NCBI RefSeq assembly: GCF_000417875.1
Contig: NW_006920873.1
Span: 8,048-72,047, forward strand
Reading direction: 5' to 3'
Length of the DNA stretch: 64,000 nucleotides
Source: Pseudozyma flocculosa PF-1
Lineage: Eukaryota > Basidiomycota > Ustilaginomycetes > Ustilaginales > Ustilaginaceae
Both the position numbers and the translations under genes were made by a program. Under the pieces are notes generated by a model. The model made no database searches. It was not told the DNA's origin and worked only from the letters and a program-made list of their open reading frames with translations. Positions 9,473 to 19,691 of the stretch are shown piece by piece. The first letter of the stretch is position 1, and each line of letters opens with the position of its first letter.

Positions 9473-10748
9473 ATGGTCATCTGCACCCGCCGCGGCTGCG
9501 GCGTCGACTACGACCCGGCCTCGGACGCCGCCACGACGAGCGACGCCTGCCTCCACCATCCGGGCGCACCCGTCTTCCACGAGGGCATGAAGTCCTGGTC
9601 CTGCTGCAACACGACAAGCAAGCCGGTGCTCGAGTTTGACCAGTTCCTCGCCATACCCGGCTGCGCCACCGCACAGGGCCACACCGCCGAAAAGCAGTCG
9701 GTCCCCACCGTCAAGAGCGGAAAGGTTGTCGATCCACAGGCACTAGAGGAGCAGCAGCAGCAGCAGCAGCAGCAGGCCGCTTCTTCTTCGGCCAATCAGC
9801 AGGCCGTCACGCAGCCCCTCTCTGGCAACACGCTCGCTGCCGCCACCAACGCAAAACACGCGGCCGCGGCAAAGGCGGGCAGCAGCAACGCCAATGACGC
9901 CGCGACCGCCTGGAGGGAAGTCGAGGACCCGCAGGACAAGACCGACGTACAGATCCCCGCCGGCGCAAAGTGCAAGCGCTCTGGCTGCGCATTCGAGCAT
10001 CCCGGCGGGGCGAGGCAGAGGCAGACCGAGGAGTGCAGGTACCACAGGGGGTCCCCCATCTTCCACGAGGGCAGCAAGGTGAGCCTGCCAGCCGGCGTCT
10101 GCGCGTCGTTTCGGTGTCGTGTGCTATACCACATGCTCACCTCACCTCCCCACCCGTTCCAACTCGTCTCTCTCTCTCTCTCCCTCTCCTTCCCTTCGAT
10201 CTGATGCCATCTACTCTCTTGGACGACAGGGCTGGTCCTGCTGCAAGCGGCGCGTTCTCGACTTCAACGACTTTCTCGCCATCGAACCATGCACGACGTC
10301 GACATCGGGACACCTCCTCTTTGGCGCCTCGGCACCGGCAACCTCGGCCAACGGCTCGGGGGCGGCGGCGGCGGCGGGGACGAGCGGCGAGGAAGCCGTC
10401 GACTGCCGGATGGACCACTACGAGACGCCCAACGACGTCCGGCTGACGGTCTACGCCAAAAACGTGCAGTCGGAGCGCTCGCGCATCGCCTTCCGCGCCG
10501 ATGCCGTCGAATTCGACCTCGTCCTGCCCGCCCTGCCCACCTCGGCCAGCGGCAACGCGCGCAGGTTCACAAAGACCCTCGCCCCCTTTTCCGACATTGA
10601 CCCGGCCGCTTCGAGCTTTGTCGTGTCCAAGTTCAAGGTCGACCTCGTCCTCGTCAAGGCCCAAAAGGGCCAGAGCTGGCCCGCCCTCGAGCGCGGCGAT
10701 AAAGTCGTCGGGTACGGATTGACGTTTGGTAGGGACAAGGACAAGTAG
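9473..10748 (+). CDS. CHORD and CS domain co-chaperone (CHORDC1/CHP1-like)
   Basis: Exons 9473-10078 and 10230-10748 flank a 151-bp intron (GTGAGC donor, CT-rich tract, GACAG acceptor) and give 374 residues. Two cysteine- and histidine-rich CHORD zinc domains are plain: residues about 4-66 (CTRRGC, then HHPGAPVFHEGMKSWSCC) and about 168-230 (CKRSGCAFEHPGG, HRGSPIFHEGSKGWSCCKRR), each ending in a F-FL---C pattern. The intron splits the second domain at the conserved Gly-Trp-Ser-Cys-Cys. A CS (p23/Sgt1-type) domain follows from about 250 to 360. Family members bind Hsp90 and Sgt1 and help mature client proteins. A polyglutamine run and an Ala/Asn-rich linker lie between the two CHORD domains. 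The order CHORD-CHORD-CS is that of animal and fungal members; plant RAR1 proteins lack the CS domain. Confidence 0.93.
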
Positions 10749-10901
10749 CGCGCGGCCGTTGTGTCGCCAGGAGGAGATTGCAGCGGGGCATGCGATAGAT
10801 TCGGTGGAGAGGGACGAGGGGGGTGATGATGCTCGATGAGCGCGAGAGCGGTGGCGGCGGGTGCTCGCGCGGGGGGACGATAAGAAGGCTAGAGGCCAGG
10901 G

Positions 10902-13900
10902 CTAGAGGAGGAACGACATCTTGACGGGTCGACGAACGGCATTGGAAAAGCCCTCGTGGTAGCGGTAAAACACCTTGATGCCCGTTGACGACGATGCGTC
11001 CAGCCTGAGCTTCTTGTTCGACGACGACGCGTCCCCGTCCTCGTCCTCGTCCTCGTCGGCGGCTTGCCTGGTCCTCCTTGCCGTCATCGTCGTCGTCGTC
11101 GCTGCGCCTCTTCGCATACCTTCTGGGATCTCGACTGCTGCAGCGGGAGGAGCGACGACGGAGGGCTTGGGGAGTATGACACGACCGAAAAAGTCTTTGG
11201 CCACTTTGCCACCGCTCGCCAGACCGGCGGCGGCCGTGCCTGTCGTCTGGATCGATGCTGCCCCTCCTCCGCCACTGGCGCCGCGGCGGTAGACGGACAT
11301 GGCTTTTCCCGCCGTAGTCTGTCCGGCCGCCGTCGTCGATGTCGACTCGTCGGGGCATCCACCAGCCGCGAGATGCTTGAGCCTCGTCCGTTGCTTTTGC
11401 ATTTCGCGCGCGACAATGGCGCGGAGTGCCAACCTCGTCTTGCCCCTCGCCACCGAGGACGAGGACGAGTCGGATCGACCTTGAAAGAGGTTAAAGACTT
11501 CGAGGGGCGGATCGAGTTTCCACACGAGCGAGGTGGGATCCGCCTCGCTGCGGTCCTGCACCAGCTCCAGGCCCAGGGACAGCATGATGTCGACGAGCCG
11601 CGACAGCGTAGCGCGGTCCGACGTCGAGGTGATGGCGTTGTTGATGGGCCGTAGCTCCGGATTGAGGATGGGCAGCAGCGTCGGCCCCAGCTCGAGGTGC
11701 AGCGCGGTGCGGTTAAACTGGCACCGCAGCGAGGGCGGCAACGAGGCGTGCAGCGTCGACGAAATCTCGCGAAACGCAGTGGCGCGCAGGTGCATCTCGT
11801 AGTCGACGCGCGGGTACTCGGGCAGCGGGTTGACCGAATTGGCAAACAGCAGGTGCCACGGCACAAAGCTCCACGGCAGGTAGGCCAGCAGCTCAAAACT
11901 GCCCCCGCCGCTGCTCCACGCCTTGGCGCTCACGGCCTGACCAAAGTCGAGCCACTCGTGCGCGCGCCGAAAGCGCCGCCAGCCGTCGTCCGAGGCGCGC
12001 AGCAGCGGGTAGTGCTCAAAGCAGCCCTGCGCCAGCTTGTCGTACTCGTTGCACGACCCAATCTCGTGGATGAGCCGGTTGACGTTTTCCTGCGGCGTGT
12101 CGACCATGACGACGTCGTTGCCGGCCACCTTGCCCTTGGCTCCGGCACCCGTGCCGGCGCCGGCGGTGGGCGCGCTGGCGCTCCGACCGCCCTGCTGGTT
12201 CCAAGGCGCGATCGACGACGACGACGACGCCGCCGCCTGCTGGCCGCGCGTGCTCGACTTGATCTTTTCCTTGCGGTTCTGCGTGCGGAAGAGCATCTCC
12301 CACACGCGGTGCACCGTGGTGCCCGTGTCCTTGATGCCGACGGCCGCGTTGCGCACCGCCGCCTCGGTCAGGTAGACGTCCTTGGTCTTGGCAAACTCGA
12401 GCGCGTTGATGCACGCCCGGATGTCGCCGCCCGTCAGCTCGCACAGCAGCGACAGCCCGCGCGTGTCGGCCTCGACGCCCTCGGCGTCGCAGATGTCGCG
12501 CAGCCGCCGCACCACGATGTTGGTCGGCGCCTTGTTGAACCGCACCAGCTTGGCCAGTGGCCGCAGCGGCCGCAGCGCCGGCGCGTAGACGTCGTTGCAC
12601 ACGCAGATGATGGGGCGCAGCAGCGGCTTGTGGCCCTGCTTGCCGTTCTTGTGGCCGCGCCGGCTGCTGCCGCCCGCAGCACCGCCCTTGGCCGAAGAGG
12701 AGCCGCGGCCATTCTCGATGAGCTTGACCAGCGCACGCACAAAACCCGCGCTCTCGCCGGACCCGGAAGCTCCGCCTCCGCCCGCCCCTCCAGCGCCACC
12801 ACCACCGCCTCCGCCGCCTCCCGTGGCGCCGTCGATCTCGTCGATGACGACGAGCGTCGGCCGCGGGTCCTTGAGGCTGCCGCTCTCGAGCGCCATGCGG
12901 ATCTGGTCCTCGACCGCGCCCGCCGTCCGTGCGTCGCTGGCGTTGAGCTCAAAGACGTTGTAGCCGGCGTGCTGGGCGATGACGTGCGCCAGCGTCGTCT
13001 TGCCCAGGCCCGGCGGTCCAGACACCATCAGCACGCGCTCGCTGGGCCGGCCGTACGGGTCCTTCCAGGCCGGCTTGCCGTCTGCCGCCCCCACGCCGCC
13101 CACGCCGCCCAGACTCGGACCCGAGGTCGACGCCGCCCCCACGCCGGACGACGAGCTCCTGTCGCCGCCGTTGCCGTACTTTGACTCGATGTACTGCCGG
13201 TGGCGCTCCTTGCGCAGGTTCTTGCGCTTGAAGACGCACTCGTCCCACTCCTTGAGCCAGCCGAGGACGTCGCGGTGGACGCGCTCGTCGCCGAGCAGCT
13301 CGGTAAACTTCTTGGGGCGGTACCGGTCGACCCACATCTGGCTCGTCCGATCCAGCTTGCCGGAGCGGGTCCGCGCAGTAGCGCCGGCCGCGGCAGCACC
13401 AGCACCACTCGCGTCGGCGGTGCTCCTGCCGACCTTGGAAGCCGAGGCGGCGGCCTCTGCGGCCTCGTGCCGTTCGACAATCTCGAGGGCCTTTAGCGCC
13501 TCGACGCGGTCGCGGAGGCGGTAGATGGGTTCGGCGAGGAGGTCCTGGACGCGGGTGCCCGAGTAGACGGGCGAGGGCTTCCAGGCCTTGAGGCGTTTGC
13601 GACGCTCGAAGCGGATCTCTTTGCCGTCAAACGAGGTGGCGTAGGCGAAGCCGGCGGGGATGTACTTGGGGATGGCGGCGCCGTCGGTTGCTGGCCGCCG
13701 AGAGGAGGAGGCTGTGCCGGTAGCAGCGTCGAGGTTGGCGCTGCTGCTGCTGCTGGGGCCTGCCTGTGCGCAGGATGGCAAGTCGACTAAGCGGGCCTCG
13801 GTCTCCATCTCGGCCTGGATCCGCTCGAGGGCGGAGAGGGTGGACGGCGAGGCGGTGGAGGCATCCTGTACGCTGGCACCGGACAAAGCGGTCGGACGCT

Positions 13901-14417
13901 GAGAGGTCGTCTGCGGTCGTGCCGATGCACCGCCATCCGATCGAGACGGGGACGCCGTCATACCAAGGAGGTCTTCGAGGTGCGAGGCCGCGCCGGTATC
14001 GGCAGATTTCGGCGGAGCGGGGCGGGGGGGTCGACGGTGCTCGTGCTCGTCTTGGTCCTGTACCCGGATCAGATCGAGCAACTCCTGTTCCGCATCGTCA
14101 TCGGCCTGGCGGCGCAACCGATCGTCCTCTTCGTCTCTGAGCATCTCGTCGATGTCGAAATCCGGCGGCGGTGCATCGTCCTCATCGGTGGGAGCGAGTG
14201 CGAATGCCCGGGGCCGCGTGGCGAGTGAGTTGAGCGCCTTTTGCGCCGCCGATGCCGATGCCGCCTGCGACTGCGCCGCGTGAAGGGGTAGGTTGGAGTC
14301 GATCTGGCGCAGTAGCGTCGATGTGGTCTCCCCTCCGTCGCCGCTGCCGTGCAAAGACGAGGTGGTGGTGGTGGTGGGCCCGTCGAGGATGCCGTTACTC
14401 TCTAGCTGGATTGCCAT
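10902..14417 (-). CDS. CTF18: Ctf18, large subunit of the alternative PCNA clamp loader
   Basis: An intronless gene of 1,171 residues. The AAA+ core shows Walker A GPPGLGKTT (Lys473) and Walker B VVIDEID (Asp526-Glu527-Ile528-Asp529), then a sensor-like ICVCND. A domain before it (RTSQMWVDRYRPKKFTELLG) is the usual RFC box. The protein ends NAVRRPVKMSFLL, matching the conserved Ctf18 C-terminus that binds Dcc1 and Ctf8. Ctf18-RFC loads PCNA on the leading strand and supports sister-chromatid cohesion and the replication checkpoint. The start at 14417 (MAIQLESNG) is preferred to an ATG 43 codons upstream, because that upstream part is encoded by a GTGA tandem repeat. Gly-rich inserts of low complexity sit between the Walker motifs, and long Ser/Ala-rich stretches occur in the N-terminus. 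The 3' end converges with the CHORD gene, 153 bp away. Confidence 0.93.
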   Translation of the reverse strand: MAIQLESNGILDGPTTTTTSSLHGSGDGGETTSTLLRQIDSNLPLHAAQSQAASASAAQKALNSLATRPRAFALAPTDEDDAPPPDFDIDEMLRDEEDDRLRRQADDDAEQELLDLIRVQDQDEHEHRRPPRPAPPKSADTGAASHLEDLLGMTASPSRSDGGASARPQTTSQRPTALSGASVQDASTASPSTLSALERIQAEMETEARLVDLPSCAQAGPSSSSSANLDAATGTASSSRRPATDGAAIPKYIPAGFAYATSFDGKEIRFERRKRLKAWKPSPVYSGTRVQDLLAEPIYRLRDRVEALKALEIVERHEAAEAAASASKVGRSTADASGAGAAAAGATARTRSGKLDRTSQMWVDRYRPKKFTELLGDERVHRDVLGWLKEWDECVFKRKNLRKERHRQYIESKYGNGGDRSSSSGVGAASTSGPSLGGVGGVGAADGKPAWKDPYGRPSERVLMVSGPPGLGKTTLAHVIAQHAGYNVFELNASDARTAGAVEDQIRMALESGSLKDPRPTLVVIDEIDGATGGGGGGGGGAGGAGGGGASGSGESAGFVRALVKLIENGRGSSSAKGGAAGGSSRRGHKNGKQGHKPLLRPIICVCNDVYAPALRPLRPLAKLVRFNKAPTNIVVRRLRDICDAEGVEADTRGLSLLCELTGGDIRACINALEFAKTKDVYLTEAAVRNAAVGIKDTGTTVHRVWEMLFRTQNRKEKIKSSTRGQQAAASSSSSIAPWNQQGGRSASAPTAGAGTGAGAKGKVAGNDVVMVDTPQENVNRLIHEIGSCNEYDKLAQGCFEHYPLLRASDDGWRRFRRAHEWLDFGQAVSAKAWSSGGGSFELLAYLPWSFVPWHLLFANSVNPLPEYPRVDYEMHLRATAFREISSTLHASLPPSLRCQFNRTALHLELGPTLLPILNPELRPINNAITSTSDRATLSRLVDIMLSLGLELVQDRSEADPTSLVWKLDPPLEVFNLFQGRSDSSSSSVARGKTRLALRAIVAREMQKQRTRLKHLAAGGCPDESTSTTAAGQTTAGKAMSVYRRGASGGGGAASIQTTGTAAAGLASGGKVAKDFFGRVILPKPSVVAPPAAAVEIPEGMRRGAATTTTMTARRTRQAADEDEDEDGDASSSNKKLRLDASSSTGIKVFYRYHEGFSNAVRRPVKMSFLL

Positions 14418-14503
14418 GGTGGGCGCGAGAGGGGGCTGTCCACAGCCGTGTAGGGGATGTCTGTGGCGATGTTCTAGGATCAGTGAAGCAGTGGAGAGAG
14501 AAC

Positions 14504-14542
14504 GGTGAGTGAGTGTGTGAGTGAGTGAGCGAGTGAGTGAGT
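14504..14542. repeat. (GTGA)n microsatellite
   Basis: Imperfect GTGA units with GTGT and GCGA variants lie about 90 bp upstream of the CTF18 start. Confidence 0.8.
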
Positions 14543-14550
14543 ACAAGGGT

Positions 14551-14599
14551 CGGTGGCGGTGGTGGCGGTGGTGGCGGTGGTGGCGGTGGTGGCGGTGGC
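14551..14599. repeat. (GGTGGC)n hexanucleotide repeat
   Basis: About eight GGTGGC units lie 134 bp upstream of the CTF18 start codon. The run is purine-rich with strand asymmetry and directly follows the GTGA repeat. Confidence 0.85.
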
Positions 14600-15035
14600 A
14601 GCAGGCAACGAGAATCCAGCGTGGCCCCCACTAACCCCCAGGGGAGCCTGTCCAGCCAGGCTGGATTTTTGGAGGGCAAGCGGGCCCTCGACCTGCTGGC
14701 CTGCAACGCGACCCTATGCAGACAGGCTTCGCGTCGCGTTGAGGACCCCAACACCGTGTGCCTCGGTCCTCCACAATCTCAGCCTGGCCCCGCTGGTGCA
14801 CGCGCTCGCCACGCAGCCTAGCTGGGACATCTTCTCTTGGCTCCTTTGGCACGCTCCAATCACGACGCCACAAGGCAAGATGAGACAGGGCCAGAGCAGC
14901 GTTGCCTCCATCCCACAACCCTCGCACCAGCCAGCCAGCCAGCCAGCCAGACATTCGCATTCCATCGCAATGCCATGCCATGCCATCGTCGACTGCTATT
15001 GGCCCCGGCCAGACACCACCCGAACCTCGCCGCCG

Positions 15036-16907
15036 TCACCGCCGCTTGACAAAACGCGGGTCGGCGGCGATCCTGCGCCGCTTGCGCTCCGTCTCGAGGC
15101 GCGCCTGCGCGTTGATCTCGTCCTGCTGCTGCGTGTCTGGGAAGTTGATGTTCCAGTAGCCCGGCGGCGTCGTATCCGGAAGCCCCCACGCCCGGTGCCG
15201 GCTCGTCGCCTGCCGCCGCGCCTGGATCTCGGCTTCCCGCCTCGCTGCCGCCGCATCCGCATCCGCATCCTTCTCCTCCGCCTCTTCCTCCTCTCCCTCT
15301 CCGTCTCCCTCTGCCTCGCCGCCGCCCTCACCACCCCCGCCCTCTTTGGTCCCCCGCTGCGCCGCCCTCGCCCGCACCGGCCCAGCCTTGGGCGGCAGCG
15401 GCCCGATATTCTCCCAGTAGTCGCGGCAGCAATCGCAGTCCAGCCCGTGCATCTGCTTGCGCGTCGACCGCTTCCTCTCGCTCCCCACAAACGCGTGCCC
15501 CACGCCCGCGTTGCGCTCCGCGTCGATCCGGTACTCCTGATTGATCGTCTTGGTCGCCGTCGTCGTCGATGCCCCCGCCGTCGAGCCCTGGCCGTCGACC
15601 TGAGGCACCTCTCGCGCGTATCGTCCCTTGCCCTTGTTGCGCAGAGGGTCGGCCGTCAGCGCCTCCAGCTCAGCGGCCCGAGAGGCGCGCACCCGAGCGC
15701 GAAACTGCGACGGAGTCTCTGGAGCTGCTACCCCGGAGGCCGAGGGTGCCCTTGCCGATGTGGATGCGGGCGCCTTGGGCGGGGAAGAGGGCGGCGAGTC
15801 GGCGAGAGCCCGGATGACGCCGAGTCGCGGTTCACTGCGCGTCACGTTGCCGCCGTCCTCGGCCCGGAGGCGGTCCGCCCTCGTCGCTGCGCACGAGGCC
15901 TTGCTCGGCGTCGTGACGGCGGCGGCGACGGCGGCATCCGTCGCAGCAGAAACTTGCGCACCGCGCCGTGTTGACGACGCTGCCAGCTCGGCGACGCGGC
16001 TTCGGGGTCGATCGCTCTGCGGCTGCCTGTCCAGCAGAGGCAACCTGCGAGCGGGTGCCGGCGTCGCCGTCGTGCTTTCCCTTGCCGCCTCGGCGCCAGG
16101 CGTCGGGTTGCCAGCCTCCTTGCGGCCGACTGGGCCTGCCTCGCCAGGCGGCGACTTGGACGGCGACGGACGACGCGCCATCAGCGGCAAGACGATCGAC
16201 GAGGAAGGCTGCCGCTCCGGGCTGTCGGGGGCGCCACGTCGGCGCGATGCGTTCTCCTTGTCGGCACCGTGCGCCTCTGCGGCGGCGGTCGCGGTCGTGG
16301 TCGTGGTCGTGGCCGTGGTCGAGGACGAAGTCACGATGGCATCGATATCGACGCCGACGCGCCTGCACAGCTCCCTCTCGTGGTCCGACAGCCTCATGGC
16401 CGTCGCCGTCGCCGTCGCCGCGCCTCGCCTCGTCGCGTCGCCGCCGCTGCCGCCGCCGCCGCCGGATGCGGCATCCCGATCCGGATCGGTGCGAGTGTCC
16501 CTGCTGGCCTTGCGTTTTCGCTTGCGCTCGCGCTTCTCGACCGCGCCGAGCCACCACTCCTTGAAGGCGATCCAGCCGTGCCGCTCGGTGTCGTACCGCT
16601 GCTGCAGATCGTGCAGCGCAGTCTGGAGGCGTTCCGTCTCGCGCTCCAGCTCCGAGATGCGCTTTGCGTCGACACCGCCAGCACCGCCAGCGCCACCAGA
16701 TGTGGTATCGTTGAGCTGTGGAACATGACCGAGGGATGACAGGGCCGGTCGAGCGGGTGCGGCGGTGTTGACCGGGTCGAGGTCGCACAGGACCGTCGAG
16801 AGGTGCTGGTGCGCCTGGCGGATCTGATCAATGAGCTGCGGAGACAGCGCCTTGGCGGCGACGTCGTGCGTGCCGCCGTGGGCGCTGTTGTCTTTCCTGG
16901 TCATCAT
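15036..16907 (-). CDS. Sae2/Ctp1/CtIP-family DNA end-resection factor
   Basis: One exon, 623 residues from the MMTRKDN start. An N-terminal coiled coil (ISELERETERLQTALHDLQQ and onward, about residues 85-135) fits the oligomerisation region of this family. The C-terminus has the diagnostic pair: a cysteine cluster CDCCRDYW (Cys491, Cys493, Cys494) and, 75 residues later, SRHRAWGL (His571) followed by TPPGYWNINFPDTQ. These form the conserved CtIP/Sae2 domain that activates the Mre11-Rad50-Nbs1 nuclease on blocked double-strand breaks. The middle is disordered, with many Ser/Thr-Pro sites suitable for cyclin-dependent kinase. An acidic Glu-rich stretch (around 15270-15345) sits inside the C-terminal domain between the two conserved parts, which is unusual. 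An in-frame ATG at 17030 lies 41 codons upstream but adds only low-complexity Thr/Ala sequence. CTF18 lies downstream on the same strand. Confidence 0.88.
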   Translation of the reverse strand: MMTRKDNSAHGGTHDVAAKALSPQLIDQIRQAHQHLSTVLCDLDPVNTAAPARPALSSLGHVPQLNDTTSGGAGGAGGVDAKRISELERETERLQTALHDLQQRYDTERHGWIAFKEWWLGAVEKRERKRKRKASRDTRTDPDRDAASGGGGGSGGDATRRGAATATATAMRLSDHERELCRRVGVDIDAIVTSSSTTATTTTTTATAAAEAHGADKENASRRRGAPDSPERQPSSSIVLPLMARRPSPSKSPPGEAGPVGRKEAGNPTPGAEAARESTTATPAPARRLPLLDRQPQSDRPRSRVAELAASSTRRGAQVSAATDAAVAAAVTTPSKASCAATRADRLRAEDGGNVTRSEPRLGVIRALADSPPSSPPKAPASTSARAPSASGVAAPETPSQFRARVRASRAAELEALTADPLRNKGKGRYAREVPQVDGQGSTAGASTTTATKTINQEYRIDAERNAGVGHAFVGSERKRSTRKQMHGLDCDCCRDYWENIGPLPPKAGPVRARAAQRGTKEGGGGEGGGEAEGDGEGEEEEAEEKDADADAAAARREAEIQARRQATSRHRAWGLPDTTPPGYWNINFPDTQQQDEINAQARLETERKRRRIAADPRFVKRR

Positions 16908-17497
16908 GATCACGGCTGGCAGCAGGCAGATGGCATGGTGTGGGATGGCGGCCGTGGTTGTGGTGGTGGTGGTTGAAGTGGAAGCTAGCGCAGCCAGGCC
17001 AGGCCGGGCCAGCCTAGCCTGTGACTGCACCCTGCAGGCTGCACCCTGGCCTGGCCCAGGTCGCGTCCCCGCACAGCAAGCCCCACCGCCGCCCGCCGCC
17101 CGCCGCCCGCCGCCGATTTTTGGCCGACATTTTCCAGCCGATTAACCGTGCGCGCCGGCCACATCCCATCATGCCATCCACCGTCGAGGGACGGTTGCGT
17201 GTCGTTCCTCTGCGGACGCCACTGCGAGCACGGAGAGACATGGCAGACGGATATGGCAGGGTCACAGAACGAGACGTCACAGACAGGCGATGGGCGCTCC
17301 TGCGTGCGTGCGTGCATGTGATTTCCAGCAGACCGAGCGACAAGCAAGACTTCGCTACCCCTCGACCTCGACTTCGACCTCGTCCTCGACTTCGACCTCG
17401 TCCTCGACTTCGACCTCGTCCTCGACTTCGACCTCATCCTCGACTTCGACCTCGTCCTCGAGCTCGTTTCGACTCGGTGCGGCCCGCCGGCTACACG
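16908..17497. other. Intergenic tract with an 18-bp minisatellite and CCAGGCC words
   Basis: Between the SAE2-like start and the VPS23 stop. It has dense GGCC/CCAGG words at 16996-17056, a (CCCGCCG)n run near 17090-17112 and the minisatellite at 17371-17460. No gene is supported. Confidence 0.6.
17371..17460. repeat. Minisatellite: five tandem 18-bp units
   Basis: The unit ACTTCGACCTCGTCCTCG is repeated five times without spacing; only the fourth copy has a change (one G to A). It ends 37 bp downstream of the VPS23 stop codon, so it probably lies in the VPS23 3' untranslated region. On the VPS23 strand one frame would read Arg/Ser/Lys dipeptides, but nothing suggests translation. Confidence 0.92.
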
Positions 17498-19691
17498 CTA
17501 CTGGTGCCAGCCCATGCCCTCGACAATCTTGTGGGCCAGGGCGCGCTTCATAAACTGCTCCCTCGCCAGCATCCGCGTCTGCTTGAGGAAGCGGTCCAGC
17601 TCGATCCGCTCGGCGTTGAGCGCCCGCCCGAGCTGGTACAGCGTGTCCTCGATGGCATTGTCCTCGGCCACCAGGTCGACCAGCCTGGGCACGTAAGGCA
17701 CGGCGAGCGAGGGAAAGAAGGAGGAGCCTCGTCCATCAGCGAACCGCACCGCATCGCACCGCATCGCACCCATGGGCGACGAGGAACGACAAAGCTTCGA
17801 CTCACTGATTCCCGACGATGCTCGTGGCAAGCACCATGCCGTCGACGTCCGGATCCTCTTTGCTGCGCAGCCACTCGATCCGCTTCTGCGCCTCGACCAC
17901 CGTCGCCTCGACGCGGTCGCCCGTCACGCGGCACACGTCGCGCACCGCCTCGAGCCGCCGCATCTCGTCCTCGATGGCAGGCCGCCCCCGGTCCAAGTCC
18001 GCCGAGAGCACCTCGAGGTGCTGGTTGGACTGCGACAGCGACGCCGACAGCGCCGAAAGCCGCGAATCGATCTTGGACAGCAGCCGGTCGTGCATCGCCA
18101 GAAGCTCCGGGTTCGGCGGCCGAGGAGGCGGAGGTGCTCCCGTCGCCGCGCTCGCACTGCCCGCAAGTGACCGCGACGTCGGACCGCCTCTAGAGTGATC
18201 CTCGATCGTCCCGCCGCCGCCGCCGCCGCCGTCGTCGTCGTCGTCGAGGGCATCCATGAGGTTAGCCTGACGGTGCTTGGGAGGCAGCGGCTGCTGCGAA
18301 GTCGGTGCCGCAGACGATGCGTGCGCTCCAGGCGGCTGCATCGGATGTTGGGGTGGATGTGGGGCGAGCGGTGGCTGTTGCGGCTGCCCGTGCTGCTGGT
18401 ACCGCTGCTGGTACTGTGGGGACGAAGTGTAGGCGGGCTGCTGTTGCTGCGGCAGGTGAGGGGGCTGCTGATGCTGCTGTTGCTGCTGCTGGTAGGATGG
18501 GGCTGCCGCCGAAGACGGTGCAGGGTGACTCCGCATCGATGCGGGCGACTGCGGTGCTAGATCCTGCGTCCCGGCAGCAGGTGGAGCAAAGTGAGGCTGC
18601 TGCTGCGGCTGTTGGTGACGGTGAGGCGGAAAGGGGGCCGGCTGAGAGTATGGCTGAGGTGCCGGAGCCCTGTCGTCCCAAGACTGTCGGTGCTGGCCTG
18701 GTCTGCCCTCGTGGCCCGGCGACAGGTGCATCGACGTCGAAGATATGTGCGGCGAGCTGGAGCGGCCGGGACCGTGCTGATGCCTCGATGGCCCCTGGAG
18801 GGGGGACGCCGGCGCCGCTCCCACCGAGCTGAAGTCGCCCGAGGCAGAACGATGTGGGGCGAGGTGGGGTGGCGGTGCGGGCTGCCCGTAGGCGTACGAG
18901 TTGCGGTTGCCGTTGAGGTGCAGGCCGTACCTGGGGTCCTGGCTGACGAGCGCCTCGGGCGACTGCGCTGGCTTCGGCGGACGATGCGGTGCGGGTGATG
19001 CGGAGGGCGAGCGGCTGGATGCGGAGGGGTCATGGTGCGGTTGCGGCGCGGGCGGAGGCGGTCGCTGGCGAGCATCTCCGTTGATGGGCTGGTTGCCCTG
19101 TGTGGCAAAGGACTGCGGCTGCGGGGGTAAGGGCGGCTGCTGCTGCTGCTGACGTAGATCGTACTGCGCTGCCGAGGCGTGGTGGGAGGGGCCGGGGGAG
19201 GGTTGGTGCGTCGGGGTGGCCGGGCCAGGGTTTGCTGCCTCTCTGGGCTTGGCGTAGACTGGCGGCTGCTGGCCAAAGATGTGCTGGCAGTCGCGGATGA
19301 GATCGAGGAGGTTGCACGCCTCTGGTTTTGCGTTCCAGCGAGCGAGGTAGGGCCCGCCGATTTCGCCGCTGGGGTCGAGGTTTGGGCCCTTGCGCACGAG
19401 CATGTCTGGGGTGGGGACGACGTAGGCGATGGGGTGGGTGTCCGGGTAGTCTTTTGGAATCCAGAACTGGACGGGGATGTTGTAGGTTGCGCCGCGGTAG
19501 TGCACGGGGATGGTGCCGGTCAAGGTGACGAGGAGGTGTGTGCGACCGTCGTTGTAGGTGAATGGCTCTGTGCTCGGCGAGAGGGACGAGAGGGCGACGA
19601 GGGCGGCGTCGAGGTCGAGGTAGGTGCGCTGCGGGTGCGAGTATGGCGCGAGGACCTGCCGGAGCCAGCGCTGTACTACGGCGTGGTCCAT
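17498..19691 (-). CDS. VPS23: Vps23/Tsg101, ESCRT-I subunit
   Basis: Exons 17806-19691 and 17498-17684 join across a 121-bp intron and give 690 residues. The N-terminal UEV domain (about 6-150) is clear: YNDGRTHLLVTLTGTIPV, VQFWIPKDYPDTHPIAYVVP and LDPSGEIGGPYLARW. As in the family, it lacks the catalytic cysteine of E2 enzymes and binds ubiquitin and P[ST]AP peptides. A very long Pro/Gln/His-rich linker (about 155-545) follows, then a coiled-coil stalk (about 560-625). The second exon completes the steadiness box, with EDNAIEDTLYQLGRALN and FLKQTRMLAREQFMKRALAHKI. The protein sorts ubiquitinated cargo into multivesicular bodies as part of ESCRT-I. The gene diverges from MSS51 over 481 bp. 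The linker is longer than in yeast Vps23 (385 residues in total). Confidence 0.93.

Larger units (their letters stand above)
14418..15035. other. Promoter region of CTF18 with tandem repeats
   Basis: Contains a GTGA-type run, a GGTGGC run and a short CCAG run. No gene is supported. It should hold the CTF18 promoter and the 3' flank of the SAE2-like gene. Confidence 0.6.

Noticed and set aside
14418..14546. Upstream start codon for Ctf18 at 14546
   Set aside because: The extra residues come from a GTGA tandem repeat and are not protein-like; the ATG at 14417 is preferred.
17361..17462. CRISPR-like array
   Set aside because: The 18-bp units are directly adjacent with no spacers, in a eukaryotic genome; it is a minisatellite.
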